This document shows positions 33,228 to 42,203 of a stretch of DNA of 64,000 nucleotides, in pieces. Position 1 is the stretch's first letter. Every line of letters begins with the position of its first letter. The notes beneath the pieces are model-generated. The model worked only from the letters and a program-made list of their open reading frames with translations. It did no database searches and was not told the origin of the DNA. The position numbers and the translations under genes were made by a program. The stretch comes from Parablautia intestinalis (GTDB lineage Bacteria; Bacillota; Clostridia; Lachnospirales; Lachnospiraceae), in contig RAYQ01000003.1 in assembly GCA_003612395.1 (NCBI GenBank), forward strand, positions 62,001 to 126,000, read 5' to 3'.

Positions 33228-34976
33228 ATGCACAAACATATACTCCCGTTTAAAGATTTATCTCTGGCTCAAAAAATGATGTATCTTTATGTCATGATCG
33301 TTTTTGTCCCCATGATTTTAATGAGTACATTTTATATCCGTACCCTCAGCAAACGGCTCCATGAACAGTATTGCCTGGCAAAACATGAAATGCTTTCCCA
33401 GAGCACAAATGCAATTGAAAACAATTTAAGCCAGGTAAGATTCTGTACCCATTCCTTTCAATACAATACCAATTTGATGCGCTATGTAGAACATTATGAC
33501 TTCTCATCCGCAGACGGCGCCGAAATGTGGATAAAATACGTAAGGCCGGCGTTTTATCAGCTCTATGTTATGAACCCTGAATTTAAAAATATCTGTATCT
33601 GGCGAAAAGACAGCAAAAAGCTCAATGATGCACACAGTGTTTTAAATGCGCAGGATAACCCTTATCTGGACTATATTGAGCCTATGAGCTACAAAACCAT
33701 GCAGCTTTTGTTTGAGGATGAGGATGAGGATAACGAAACAATATGTAAAATTTTCAACATCTTAGTCGATGTCAATCACTTTCACAAAATCGGCTATGTG
33801 GAAGTGGATTGTAGCTTTGCGTTCCTGTTTCAGCCTTTAAATTTTGTAAGTTCCGGCGAACTTTTGCTTTTGTCATATCACGACACCGTTTATCAGGTAT
33901 CTGCAGATGAAAACGGGAAAGTACATTTGTTGCCTTATTCCGGTGATTCTTCACAGTATAAAAACTCAATTTCTTCCCGGTTAAATCTGCTGGACATGGA
34001 GCTTTATTACTACTATCCCGATTTTGTAATATTATCAAACCTCACTATATTTCCCATTCTTATAGGAATGATACTTTTGCTTGCCCTCTTTAGCTTTGCC
34101 TATTACCTGTTCTATCATTACATTGTAAAAAGAATTACAAACCTCACCTCTCATATGCTCAATGCCCGGGAAGATCCCCTTCTTCCCTGCCCCAGTGACG
34201 CAAGCCCAGATGAAATCGGGACCATGACAAATGTCTATAATGAAATGACCGCACGGATAAACCAGCTGATTGCAGAAATCATTCAAAAAGAACATTTGGC
34301 AAACCAGGCACAGTATTACGCTATGCAGTCTCAGATTCATCCTCATTTTCTCTACAACACATTAGAAAACATTGATATGCTGATTGAAGTTGGCGAGAAC
34401 CAAAAGGCTTCTCAAATGATTGCTCTGTTTGGTAAAATCCTGCGTTACAATATTTCAAGAGCCCGGCAGCTGTCTACCATTGGTGAGGAAACAGGGCATA
34501 TTGAGGATTATATAAAACTTTATTCTTTCCGCATGCGAGAAGATTTCAGCTACCAGATTGAGATGGAGCCGGGCTGCAGCGATATCCGCTGTCCTTACTG
34601 TATGCTCCAGCCCATTGTGGAAAACAGCTTTAAGCATGGTTTCCGTCAGGAGGACCGGGAATTATGGATTCATCTAAAGGTTTATTCACAGGAGGATTAT
34701 GTCTTAATTGAAATTGAAGACAATGGCTCCGGTATTACGCCAAAGCGCCTTAAGCAAGTCCGCAAAACCCTCCAAAACGGAAATTCTTCCGCTGCTGCCT
34801 CCGCTTCCATCGGTCTGGAAAATGTCAACGACCGGATTGTGCTTCTATGCGGCAGTGACTGCGGCCTGTTTGTGGAATCCCTGGATCCGGGTCTTAAAAT
34901 AACGGTTAAACTAAAGAATCCTATACTGAAAAAGGAGCTCTGCAATGTTAAAGATGAATATTTTAATTGTGGATGA
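33228..34976 (+). CDS. YesM-type sensor histidine kinase
   Basis: 582 residues. A membrane segment at about 13-35, an extracellular sensor domain (about 36-265) and a second membrane segment (about 268-292) come first. HAMP (about 295-345), the His_kinase domain with QIHPHFLYNTLEN (phospho-His about 371-373), the N-box QPIVENSFKHGF and G-boxes EDNGSG and GLENVNDR follow. Family members sense carbohydrates or envelope signals and act with YesN-type regulators on neighbouring importers. AAAGG lies six bases before the ATG. Overlaps the response regulator gene by 32 bases. Confidence 0.92.
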   Translation: MHKHILPFKDLSLAQKMMYLYVMIVFVPMILMSTFYIRTLSKRLHEQYCLAKHEMLSQSTNAIENNLSQVRFCTHSFQYNTNLMRYVEHYDFSSADGAEMWIKYVRPAFYQLYVMNPEFKNICIWRKDSKKLNDAHSVLNAQDNPYLDYIEPMSYKTMQLLFEDEDEDNETICKIFNILVDVNHFHKIGYVEVDCSFAFLFQPLNFVSSGELLLLSYHDTVYQVSADENGKVHLLPYSGDSSQYKNSISSRLNLLDMELYYYYPDFVILSNLTIFPILIGMILLLALFSFAYYLFYHYIVKRITNLTSHMLNAREDPLLPCPSDASPDEIGTMTNVYNEMTARINQLIAEIIQKEHLANQAQYYAMQSQIHPHFLYNTLENIDMLIEVGENQKASQMIALFGKILRYNISRARQLSTIGEETGHIEDYIKLYSFRMREDFSYQIEMEPGCSDIRCPYCMLQPIVENSFKHGFRQEDRELWIHLKVYSQEDYVLIEIEDNGSGITPKRLKQVRKTLQNGNSSAAASASIGLENVNDRIVLLCGSDCGLFVESLDPGLKITVKLKNPILKKELCNVKDEYFNCG

Positions 34977-35712
34977 TGAACGTCTTATCCTCACAGGTCT
35001 AAAAAGCTGTATCGAAAAAATAGCAGATGTTTCCTGTACTGTACAGACTTCTACCAGCGGCAGGCAGGCTCTGCAGATACTGGAATTTTTCCCGGCAGAT
35101 CTCATGATTACGGATGTGGAAATGCCCGGAATTTCCGGCCTTGATTTAATTATGAAAGCCCGGCAGCAAAACCTCTGCCATCGTTTCATGATCTTATCCG
35201 GCTATGATAAATTCGAATATGCACGCACGGCGATTAAATACGGTGTAAAAGATTATCTGTTAAAGCCTGTTGACAAGGACGAGCTTCGCGCAAGTATCTG
35301 TACCATTGCCCGGGAAATGAAAGAGCATACTGATCTAAAGCTGATTGAAAAATATAACTCCTATTTCCCTCATATAGGACAGGAAAGCATACCCTCTCCG
35401 CTCCAAAAATGTGTTTCCTTTATAGCTGCAAATTATAACCATGATATTTCCCTTTCCATGTTAAGCGAACATATTGGGAAAACTGAAAACTATATCTGCA
35501 ACCTTTTCCGCAAAGAATGGGATACCACCTTCCTGGAAATCGTAAATGAAACAAGACTCCGTGAAGCCTTATATTTGCTGATTTATCAGCCATCGCTCCC
35601 TATCAGGGACATCTCCCTTAAGGTGGGTTATAAAACAGAGCGCCAGTTATTCCGTCTGTTTAAAACAAAACTTGGATTAACACCCCTTCAAATACGCAAC
35701 AGCCCGTCCTGA
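34945..35712 (+). CDS. YesN-type response regulator (REC-AraC)
   Basis: 255 residues. The receiver domain (1-125) has acidic pocket DDE (10-12), phospho-acceptor Asp57 in MITDVEMPG and Lys in LLKPVDK (about 105). An AraC double helix-turn-helix occupies about 155-253 (VGYKTERQLFRLFKTKLGLTP). The middle linker of larger YesN proteins is missing, so this is a compact form. AAAGGAG is eight bases before the ATG, inside the kinase gene. Its likely targets are the two promoters with a shared motif at 39622-39677 and 42100-42156. Confidence 0.92.
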   Translation: MLKMNILIVDDERLILTGLKSCIEKIADVSCTVQTSTSGRQALQILEFFPADLMITDVEMPGISGLDLIMKARQQNLCHRFMILSGYDKFEYARTAIKYGVKDYLLKPVDKDELRASICTIAREMKEHTDLKLIEKYNSYFPHIGQESIPSPLQKCVSFIAANYNHDISLSMLSEHIGKTENYICNLFRKEWDTTFLEIVNETRLREALYLLIYQPSLPIRDISLKVGYKTERQLFRLFKTKLGLTPLQIRNSPS

Positions 35713-35771
35713 TGTTAAACGGGTGCCCGCATGTTGCATCAGCAACAACGTTCCCTGTGGGGGCGTGTGTA

Positions 35772-35845
35772 TCAAACGCTGTCACGCTTCGCGAGCCGGC
35801 TTATTGACTCAAACGCTGTCACGCTTCGCAAGCCGGCTTATTTAT
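35772..35845. repeat. 37-bp tandem repeat pair
   Basis: Two units beginning TCAAACGCTGTCACGCTTCG (35772 and 35809) continue to GAGCCGGCTTATT or AAGCCGGCTTATT. The core AAACGCTGTCRCGCTTCG also occurs at 26603-26620. A reverse-oriented partial match, ATAAGCCGGC..GCGAAGCG, lies at about 21173-21191. It is non-coding in all three places. Confidence 0.75.
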
Positions 35846-35883
35846 AAAAAGGGTGAAAATAATACATTTTCACCCCTTTTGTT
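35846..35883. terminator. Bidirectional terminator between response regulator and binding protein genes
   Basis: AAAAAGGGTGAAAAT and ATTTTCACCCCTTTT form a stem with a 5-base loop. A-run and T-run on the two sides serve both converging genes. Confidence 0.85.
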
Positions 35884-35952
35884 TCGTCTTCGCATTCGCC
35901 GTAAAAGTTCACGGCGTTGGTACATCTTCCGGAAAGCCAATCCGTACTTCGT

Positions 35953-37626
35953 TTATTCGGCTGCCAGGAACATATCTCTTGCTTCCACCAATTTCGGCGT
36001 CATATATTCTGCCAGGCCGTCTACACCAATTTTATTGAGCTGTTCAATAAATTCATTGTAATTCTTTTCGAATTCGGAATCATCTTCGGACAGAATAATC
36101 TTTGCCTGGGCAGATCTTACCAGGTCAACCATCTGGTCATATATAACCTTATAATCACCGTCACTGGTCTTTGGGGCGGAATACACATACCATGCTTCAT
36201 TTGTGTAGGATTCACGGATTGCTTTATTGCTTTCTACGAATTCTTCCCCTTCAATTGCGCAGCGTGATTCGGCCTCTAAAATTTTAGAACCTCCCAGATG
36301 GAAATTGGTACAATAAATCTCATTGAGTTTTCCTTCTTCATTTGCTTTCTTCCATTCCTCACTAAATACAGGGACACCGTTTTCATCCATTACATATTCG
36401 CTTCCCTCTCTGCCCCACTGAGACAGTTTCTGCCCTTCTTCCGAATACATAAACTGCATAAAGCGAATTGATGCCTCTACATTTTTATTATTTTTTGTGA
36501 TAAACGTTCCGCACCAGCCTACCTCAGAATTGATAAGCGGATAATCTGAGAGCGGCTTCATTTCGCGAAGCTGCGCATTGGGAGCGACATCCTGAAGCAT
36601 TTGCAGGTAAGATCCGCTTCCTGTAGGGGGACGGTTTCCTGTCTGCGTATTTCCGATACTGGCAAATGCTTTTCCACTTCCAAATGCGGATACCATATCG
36701 GACGTATTCCATGAAAAGTTATCTGCATTGATATATCCTTTACGGTACATATTGTTGCAATAAGACAGATATTGTTTGAAAGGCTCTGTCTTTGCCACTA
36801 TTTCGCACTGATTATTATCATTGATAATAAAATCCTGCAGCGTACATCCATTCCATGTTTTAAACGGCTCCAGCCACCATGTATCAACATTAAATACCAG
36901 CGGTGTGACATCCGGCCATTTTTCCTTTACCATTCCAAATACCCTGTCAAGATCATCAAGGTTATTAATTTCGGGATTTCCAAGTTCCTCCAGCATATCA
37001 TAGCGGTACAGCATACTGCCTACCATGGGCACGCCGCTTGATTTTGCCCAGTCCTTGTTTGTAGAGGCATGTGAAAAAATAAAATAATAATTATCATCAG
37101 GCGAAAAAGCCTTTGCATTGATAATATGGCTCTCATCAATATCCCAATCCACATTGTATTCGTCAATCAGTTCATTGTAAGAATAGCAAATCTCCGGGTC
37201 AGAAAGAATATCCAGCATTGTACTGGTGAAAACCAGGTCCGGAAGTTCCCCTGAAGATGCCAGTACGCCAAGCTGTGAAGCATCTGTTGCCTTTGTGGGC
37301 ACCAGCCTTATACCGGTACGCCTTGTAATCTCATCCGGAATGATGCCCTTAAATTCTTCAATAGGATACCATGTGTGATTAAGAAAAATAGTTAATTCGA
37401 TAGGGTCGTCCGGGTCTCCAATCATCCATGGGTTCTCCGGATCTACTGTTGTTTCACCGCTATCCGCCGTTTCACCATTCTGCGCTTTTGCAGGATCTGC
37501 TGCATCCTCTGTTACGGCGCTCTCTGCTGCTTTGTCCTCTTTGCCACGGCCGCATCCCGCAAGCCCTGCCACTATTAAGGCCGCCGTCAAAATGCCTGCT
37601 GTTGTTTTGAGTAATGTCTTTTTCAT
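35953..37626 (-). CDS. LplA/YtcQ-type extracellular solute-binding lipoprotein
   Basis: 557 residues. The signal peptide ends in the lipobox LAGC (Cys about 25), followed by an acidic linker (about 30-65) and a long family-1 binding domain beginning IELTIFLNHTWYP. Size and sequence character match binding proteins that pair with LplB/LplC permeases for complex oligosaccharides. AAGGAGAG is before the ATG. It is downstream of the two permeases and a GH9 gene and next to the YesMN pair. The ligand is unidentified; the GH9 neighbours point to a beta-linked glycan. Confidence 0.9.
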   Translation of the reverse strand: MKKTLLKTTAGILTAALIVAGLAGCGRGKEDKAAESAVTEDAADPAKAQNGETADSGETTVDPENPWMIGDPDDPIELTIFLNHTWYPIEEFKGIIPDEITRRTGIRLVPTKATDASQLGVLASSGELPDLVFTSTMLDILSDPEICYSYNELIDEYNVDWDIDESHIINAKAFSPDDNYYFIFSHASTNKDWAKSSGVPMVGSMLYRYDMLEELGNPEINNLDDLDRVFGMVKEKWPDVTPLVFNVDTWWLEPFKTWNGCTLQDFIINDNNQCEIVAKTEPFKQYLSYCNNMYRKGYINADNFSWNTSDMVSAFGSGKAFASIGNTQTGNRPPTGSGSYLQMLQDVAPNAQLREMKPLSDYPLINSEVGWCGTFITKNNKNVEASIRFMQFMYSEEGQKLSQWGREGSEYVMDENGVPVFSEEWKKANEEGKLNEIYCTNFHLGGSKILEAESRCAIEGEEFVESNKAIRESYTNEAWYVYSAPKTSDGDYKVIYDQMVDLVRSAQAKIILSEDDSEFEKNYNEFIEQLNKIGVDGLAEYMTPKLVEARDMFLAAE

Positions 37627-37686
37627 GCTCTCTCTCCTTTACATTATTTTTTTGTTTCCACCCGTCATCCGATTTGTAAATTTTTG

Positions 37687-38592
37687 TCAGGATTTTACTG
37701 CTCCTACGGTTAAACCCGTTACAAAATATTTCTGGAAATACGGATATACACATAAGATTGGAAATACTGCCACTACCATAGCCGCCAGCTGGAGGGATAA
37801 AGATGTAACCGATGCACCAGCCTGCATGGAAGTATCCGCTGCATTTGTAGATGCCTTAGCCTGATTGATAATAGCAATCATCAGATATGACATCGTGCGC
37901 AGCCCTTTCTTACTGACAAAGAATGCTGATTCATACCAGGCATTCCAGTGTCCCACTGAAGTAAAAATAGCAATTGTGGCCATAAGCGGTTTGGAAATCG
38001 GAAGGATAAGCTTCGTAAAAATTTTAAATTCACCTGCCCCATCCAGCCTTCCTGACTCGGCCAGTTCAACCGGGATTTCCTGAAAAAAGGAAATCGCCAC
38101 CAGGATATAAAATAAGCTTAAACACCCCGGAATTACATATACAAAAAAAGTGTTTAACAGATGAAGGGACCGCAGCAGTATGTAATAAGGTATCACGCCT
38201 CCCGAAAAGTACATTGCAAAGATAAAAAATGAATAATACGCTTTTCTGAACACCAATTCTTTATGAGAAAGTCCATATGCTACAAACATGGTGAAAAAGA
38301 CTGTCATTGCTGTCCCCATCACTGTCCTTGCAAGTGTCACGACAAAAGCTTTTCCCCATGCCGCGTCTGCAAGCAGGGTCTTATAATTTTGCAGGGTGAA
38401 CTTTCTGGGAAGCAGATAAATACCTCCGCGCTGTGCATCCAGCCCTTCATTAAACGACATGATTACTGCCAGATAAAAAGGATAAAGGCACAAAACTACA
38501 ACCATAATCATTGTGATTATTATGACAGCGTCAATAACCTTATCCTGTCTGCTCTTTTTGATTACACTGCGTTTTTCTCCGGATTTCCGCAT
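37687..38592 (-). CDS. LplC/YtcP-type ABC importer permease
   Basis: 301 residues with six membrane segments. The EAA-type loop is ESGRLDGAGEFKIFTKLILP (about 190-209). The C-terminus VTGLTVGAVKS is typical of LplC relatives. GGGGGTGG precedes the ATG, 12 bases after the stop of the partner permease. Works with the protein encoded at 38605-39567 and the lipoprotein downstream; no ATPase is encoded locally, so a shared one is required. Confidence 0.9.
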   Translation of the reverse strand: MRKSGEKRSVIKKSRQDKVIDAVIIITMIMVVVLCLYPFYLAVIMSFNEGLDAQRGGIYLLPRKFTLQNYKTLLADAAWGKAFVVTLARTVMGTAMTVFFTMFVAYGLSHKELVFRKAYYSFFIFAMYFSGGVIPYYILLRSLHLLNTFFVYVIPGCLSLFYILVAISFFQEIPVELAESGRLDGAGEFKIFTKLILPISKPLMATIAIFTSVGHWNAWYESAFFVSKKGLRTMSYLMIAIINQAKASTNAADTSMQAGASVTSLSLQLAAMVVAVFPILCVYPYFQKYFVTGLTVGAVKS

Positions 38593-38604
38593 CTGACCAC
38601 CCCC

Positions 38605-39567
38605 TTAAAACAATCCGTTTCCAGAAATCTTTTTGGATACAAAATTACTGATATACACCAATGTTACCGAAATAACTGACTGGAACATTCCCACCGCCGT
38701 AGCATAGGAATAACGGGCATTCGATAGTCCGACTCTCATGACATAGGTCTGGATAATGTCAGATACTTCCATATTCCCACTGTTTCCAAGCAGATAACAT
38801 TGTTCGAAATTAGAGCCGCTAAGACCCCCTCCCAGCAGATTTCCAAGCGCCATAATCAAAACTACCGTTATGGTTCCTGCAATGCACGGGATTGTAATAT
38901 AACGCATTTTTTGAAGCCGTGTGGCCCCGTCAATGGAAGCCGCTTCATATAAAGACGGATCAATTCCCGTGATAGCCGCCAGAAAAACGATTGTCCACCA
39001 CCCGGTGTCCTTCCACATGGCTGTGACCACGGCAACCGTATAAAAATATTGCGGACTGGTAAGCAGCTCCATAGGCTGCTTAATAATATTTAAAGACAGC
39101 AAAACAGTGTTGATAATGCCTGTATCTGCAGCCAAAATCCTAAGCAGTCCCGAAACAATCACCCACGATATAAAATAAGGCAGATAACTGGTGGTCTGAA
39201 TAAATTTCTTTACCTTCTTATTCTTCACCTCATTTAGCATAACAGCAAAAATAATCGGCAGAGGAAAACTAAATATCAGTTTCAGAACACTAAGCACAAG
39301 GGTATTTTTCATTAGCTGCCCAAATTTATAGTCTGTAAAAAATTCCTGAAAATATTTAAATCCCACCCATTTGCTGGTAAACATTCCCGCAAGCCCGCTG
39401 GTAATTTTGTAATCCTTAAATCCAATTATTAATCCAACCATTGGAATATAATTGAAAATAAAGATATAGATAACTCCCGCCAGTACAAACATCTGCAAGG
39501 CCCGCTGCTTCCAGAACATCTCCATTATCTGACCAGAGTATCCCTTTTCCTTTTTTCCTTTCCCCAT
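38605..39567 (-). CDS. LplB-type ABC importer permease
   Basis: 320 residues with six membrane segments and the loop YEAASIDGATRLQKMRYITIP (about 204-224). The segment FNYIPMVGLIIGFKDY is diagnostic of the LplB/YteP group. AAGGGGG lies before the ATG. It has its own promoter region (39622-39677) despite lying just behind a GH9 gene, so the transporter can be expressed separately from it. Confidence 0.92.
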   Translation of the reverse strand: MGKGKKEKGYSGQIMEMFWKQRALQMFVLAGVIYIFIFNYIPMVGLIIGFKDYKITSGLAGMFTSKWVGFKYFQEFFTDYKFGQLMKNTLVLSVLKLIFSFPLPIIFAVMLNEVKNKKVKKFIQTTSYLPYFISWVIVSGLLRILAADTGIINTVLLSLNIIKQPMELLTSPQYFYTVAVVTAMWKDTGWWTIVFLAAITGIDPSLYEAASIDGATRLQKMRYITIPCIAGTITVVLIMALGNLLGGGLSGSNFEQCYLLGNSGNMEVSDIIQTYVMRVGLSNARYSYATAVGMFQSVISVTLVYISNFVSKKISGNGLF

Positions 39568-39621
39568 GTATTTGTCCCCCTTCCAATTCTTTCCCCGGCT
39601 TATGTCTCATGTCCTGCTTTT

Positions 39622-39677
39622 ATTATAAGAATCCTTTTTTCCGAAAGGAACTGTCCAATACTCACATTTCATGTCAT
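39622..39677 (-). promoter_or_regulatory. Conserved promoter/operator, copy A (upstream of LplB-type gene)
   Basis: On the minus strand ATGACAT (39677-39671), then GGACAGTTCCTTTCGGA (39656-39640), then TATAAT (39627-39622). The same three blocks with nearly the same spacing occur at 42100-42156. The lack of a normal -35 and the conserved block just upstream fit activation by the nearby YesN-type regulator. Inferred from comparison of the two copies. Confidence 0.7.
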
Positions 39678-42040
39678 TTATCATTTTGCCTGCAAAAACC
39701 GGCCCGCGCAGTGTCAAACCCCAAATAAGATATCAGTTTCATCATTCTGCAGGTGGTGTGTACCCATATTTCTTTATAAGTGGGAAGATTCTGCATGGGA
39801 AAATATGGTTCATCCTCGTTTTCACAGCATTCAAATCCTACCGGCAGCGCCCCCACAACCTGTGGTACCACGCCTGAATAAAGCGGGTGATAATCATATC
39901 CCTCCCCGTACATACTGCTGCATGCAAAGGGATTAAAGCCTAAAATCCATTCCATCTGTCTGGTGGCAATTGACTTTAGCTTTTCATCACCTAAAGTTTT
40001 TGCTATTTCCATTGCCCCAATGGCTTTATCCATAATCGTCGCATGGAATCCTCTGAATTGATAAGCAACCGGAAAAATTCTCAGATAGCGGGTCTTATCT
40101 AATCTGATTCCGTTTCTTACCTGGGCATTGTATTCCTCCATGGAGGGCGCTCCCAGCGACTGATCTCCCTCATGATAGATACCGGCATAATCTGTATTGT
40201 CAAGCTCATAAATCCCTGCCGGAAGCACGCCATAAGGTGTTACATCATAAATTATTTTTAAATATTCTCCATAAAGTCTAAGGCTCTCTTTCCATTTTGA
40301 CGCCTCCTCATGGTCCGGCGCTAAGCGCACCAGCAGTGAAAGAGCCTGTATGGGTACATGTTCATAGGATCGGTGAAAATAGGACAATGTTCTCTGCTTT
40401 TCTTCACTTTCATAGAAATAGCCTGCAAGCGGTATCGAAAATCCGATCGTCGTCTGCTGCTGGCAATTCATTACAATTCCTGCAAATCCGGCGCCATCCT
40501 GCAAATATTTCTCCCCGCCAAATGCCTGATATAATTTTGCCGCCGCCCAGGCCGCCCGTGCGTGTATTTCTATCTGTGTATTTCCCTCGGAGGATTTTTT
40601 TCTCTTTTTGTAAATGCAGTCTATGCCGAAGGCATAATCTTCTATCGCGCATCTTTTACACACTCCGGCATACATTGGATCCTCCTTTTCAAATGCCCGG
40701 TAAGCGCTTGCAAACACCCCTGCACGAAGAAGATTATTATAAGGACAGTTTTCAGCCTCCGCCTCCAAATCATCTTCGTCTCCAATTACATTTTTGCTCC
40801 AAAAGCCAATAATTTTTCTGACATGGGCATAGCCGTCTCCCCATCTGCCCCGTATCAGCCAGTCAATTCCCCAGCGTGCCTCCTCCAGGGCCCGTCTGCC
40901 AAGCTCCTTACTGTTCACTCCTGCTGCCCCGGCAAGCTCTAGCAGCGCCAGTGCACTATCCGCTGTATTGTAAGCATTTTGTGAAAGATCTCCTGCATCA
41001 TGCCATCCGCCTCCTGCAGATTTCCTTCTTCCATTTGGGTGTATGCTCATAACATCCAGATGGCATTCTGTGTGTATGCCGGGCACACTGCAGCCACATC
41101 TTTGTGCAAAAAAGAAATTAACCGCTTTCCAGGCAGCAGATAAATAGCTTTCCGTTCCGATTGGAAAAGGCTTTGAAGCTATCTCTCCGGCATGGATTGT
41201 ATACCACCCTTCCCTGGAAAAATCTGTAAAATCCAGCCTGTAAAAACCATCTTTTAAAGCCTCTGCTCTTCCCTGAAAGACACTTTTCCCCTGCTCATCC
41301 CAAAGTGCGAAATCTTCCGCCGGCCTTTGAATCATGGCCTGCTTTACGGCATCCTTTTTATAACCACTATGGCAATAAGCCATGGCTCCTTCTCTTAGCC
41401 CGAAGCCTTTATAGGAATCCTCCTTCACCTTCTCAAGTCTCATATCCGCAATAAAGATACGTATTCTGGAGGGTGCAGGCATAGAGGTTCCATATGCCTG
41501 GGCGCAGACAGATATGGCTGTTGTGCAGTCTCTGGCTACATTGGGCATTTCCCAGATAATCCGCGTCCATTTCCCATTTTTCGGCGTCATGGAATGAAAC
41601 CCCTCAAACCTTCCCGGTACCGGCATGATCTTCTTCCCTGCATTATGCCAGTTAACCATCATAAAATTCCCTGATGAGCCGGGTGCATCGGCATAAACCC
41701 AGAAGGAAAGCCGGTTATAATGGTTCAAATCCTCCCTTTCAAACGGAACATATATTTCACAGTCTGAATATGCTCTGCCGCTGGGATTTTGAATGGCGTT
41801 TTCCACCGGAAAATCCATATAAATGCTCCCTTCCCCGTCAACTCCAAATTCAGTATCAACCCCCATATACCCTGTTCCTGATAGTCTAATTTCCATATAG
41901 TTTTCGGTAAGCGGAATTTTTCTGGTATCCTCCACCGCCTTTTCCATCCATCTTTTTTCTGCAGAATTATCCCGGTTTTCTTTCATGGGTTTTCTCACAT
42001 ACCAGCATTCCTTTAGTTGCTTTTCCAACTCTCCACGCAT
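39674..42040 (-). CDS. Cytoplasmic GH9-family glycoside hydrolase 2
   Basis: 788 residues, no signal peptide. The layout is the same as in the first GH9 protein: N-terminal beta-sandwich (about 45-210), immunoglobulin-like domain (about 215-295) and (alpha/alpha)6 barrel with GGGWHDAGDLSQ (about 344-355) and C-terminal YKEIWV. The two differ through most of their length, so they are old paralogues and may act on different linkages. GGGAGG is six bases before the ATG. Its promoter shares the conserved operator block with the importer promoter. Substrate unknown; an imported oligosaccharide is likely. Confidence 0.82.
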   Translation of the reverse strand: MRGELEKQLKECWYVRKPMKENRDNSAEKRWMEKAVEDTRKIPLTENYMEIRLSGTGYMGVDTEFGVDGEGSIYMDFPVENAIQNPSGRAYSDCEIYVPFEREDLNHYNRLSFWVYADAPGSSGNFMMVNWHNAGKKIMPVPGRFEGFHSMTPKNGKWTRIIWEMPNVARDCTTAISVCAQAYGTSMPAPSRIRIFIADMRLEKVKEDSYKGFGLREGAMAYCHSGYKKDAVKQAMIQRPAEDFALWDEQGKSVFQGRAEALKDGFYRLDFTDFSREGWYTIHAGEIASKPFPIGTESYLSAAWKAVNFFFAQRCGCSVPGIHTECHLDVMSIHPNGRRKSAGGGWHDAGDLSQNAYNTADSALALLELAGAAGVNSKELGRRALEEARWGIDWLIRGRWGDGYAHVRKIIGFWSKNVIGDEDDLEAEAENCPYNNLLRAGVFASAYRAFEKEDPMYAGVCKRCAIEDYAFGIDCIYKKRKKSSEGNTQIEIHARAAWAAAKLYQAFGGEKYLQDGAGFAGIVMNCQQQTTIGFSIPLAGYFYESEEKQRTLSYFHRSYEHVPIQALSLLVRLAPDHEEASKWKESLRLYGEYLKIIYDVTPYGVLPAGIYELDNTDYAGIYHEGDQSLGAPSMEEYNAQVRNGIRLDKTRYLRIFPVAYQFRGFHATIMDKAIGAMEIAKTLGDEKLKSIATRQMEWILGFNPFACSSMYGEGYDYHPLYSGVVPQVVGALPVGFECCENEDEPYFPMQNLPTYKEIWVHTTCRMMKLISYLGFDTARAGFCRQNDK

Positions 42041-42099
42041 ATAAAACCTCCCTGCGTTGTACGCAAATTACTATTTTTGATGTTTTGCATCTTATTTTT

Positions 42100-42156
42100 A
42101 TTATAAAAAAACAGCTCCTCCGAGAGGAACTGTCTAATCTTCAGATTCTATGTCAT
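42100..42156 (-). promoter_or_regulatory. Conserved promoter/operator, copy B (upstream of GH9 gene 2)
   Basis: Minus-strand blocks ATGACAT (42156-42150), AGACAGTTCCTCTCGGA (42135-42119) and TATAAT (42105-42100). Spacing to copy A differs by one base between the second and third block and by none between the first and second. Confidence 0.7.
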
Positions 42157-42203
42157 ATGTCATCTAGCGGGTAACTATTTTGATGTAAAATGAATTACTG
42201 CTG

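Noticed and set aside
35723-36061. 112-residue plus-strand frame after the response regulator
   Set aside because: Spans a tandem repeat, a terminator and the antisense end of the binding-protein gene.
39674-42040. Secreted cellulase (cellulosome-type GH9)
   Set aside because: No signal peptide, dockerin or cell-wall anchor is present in either GH9 protein.
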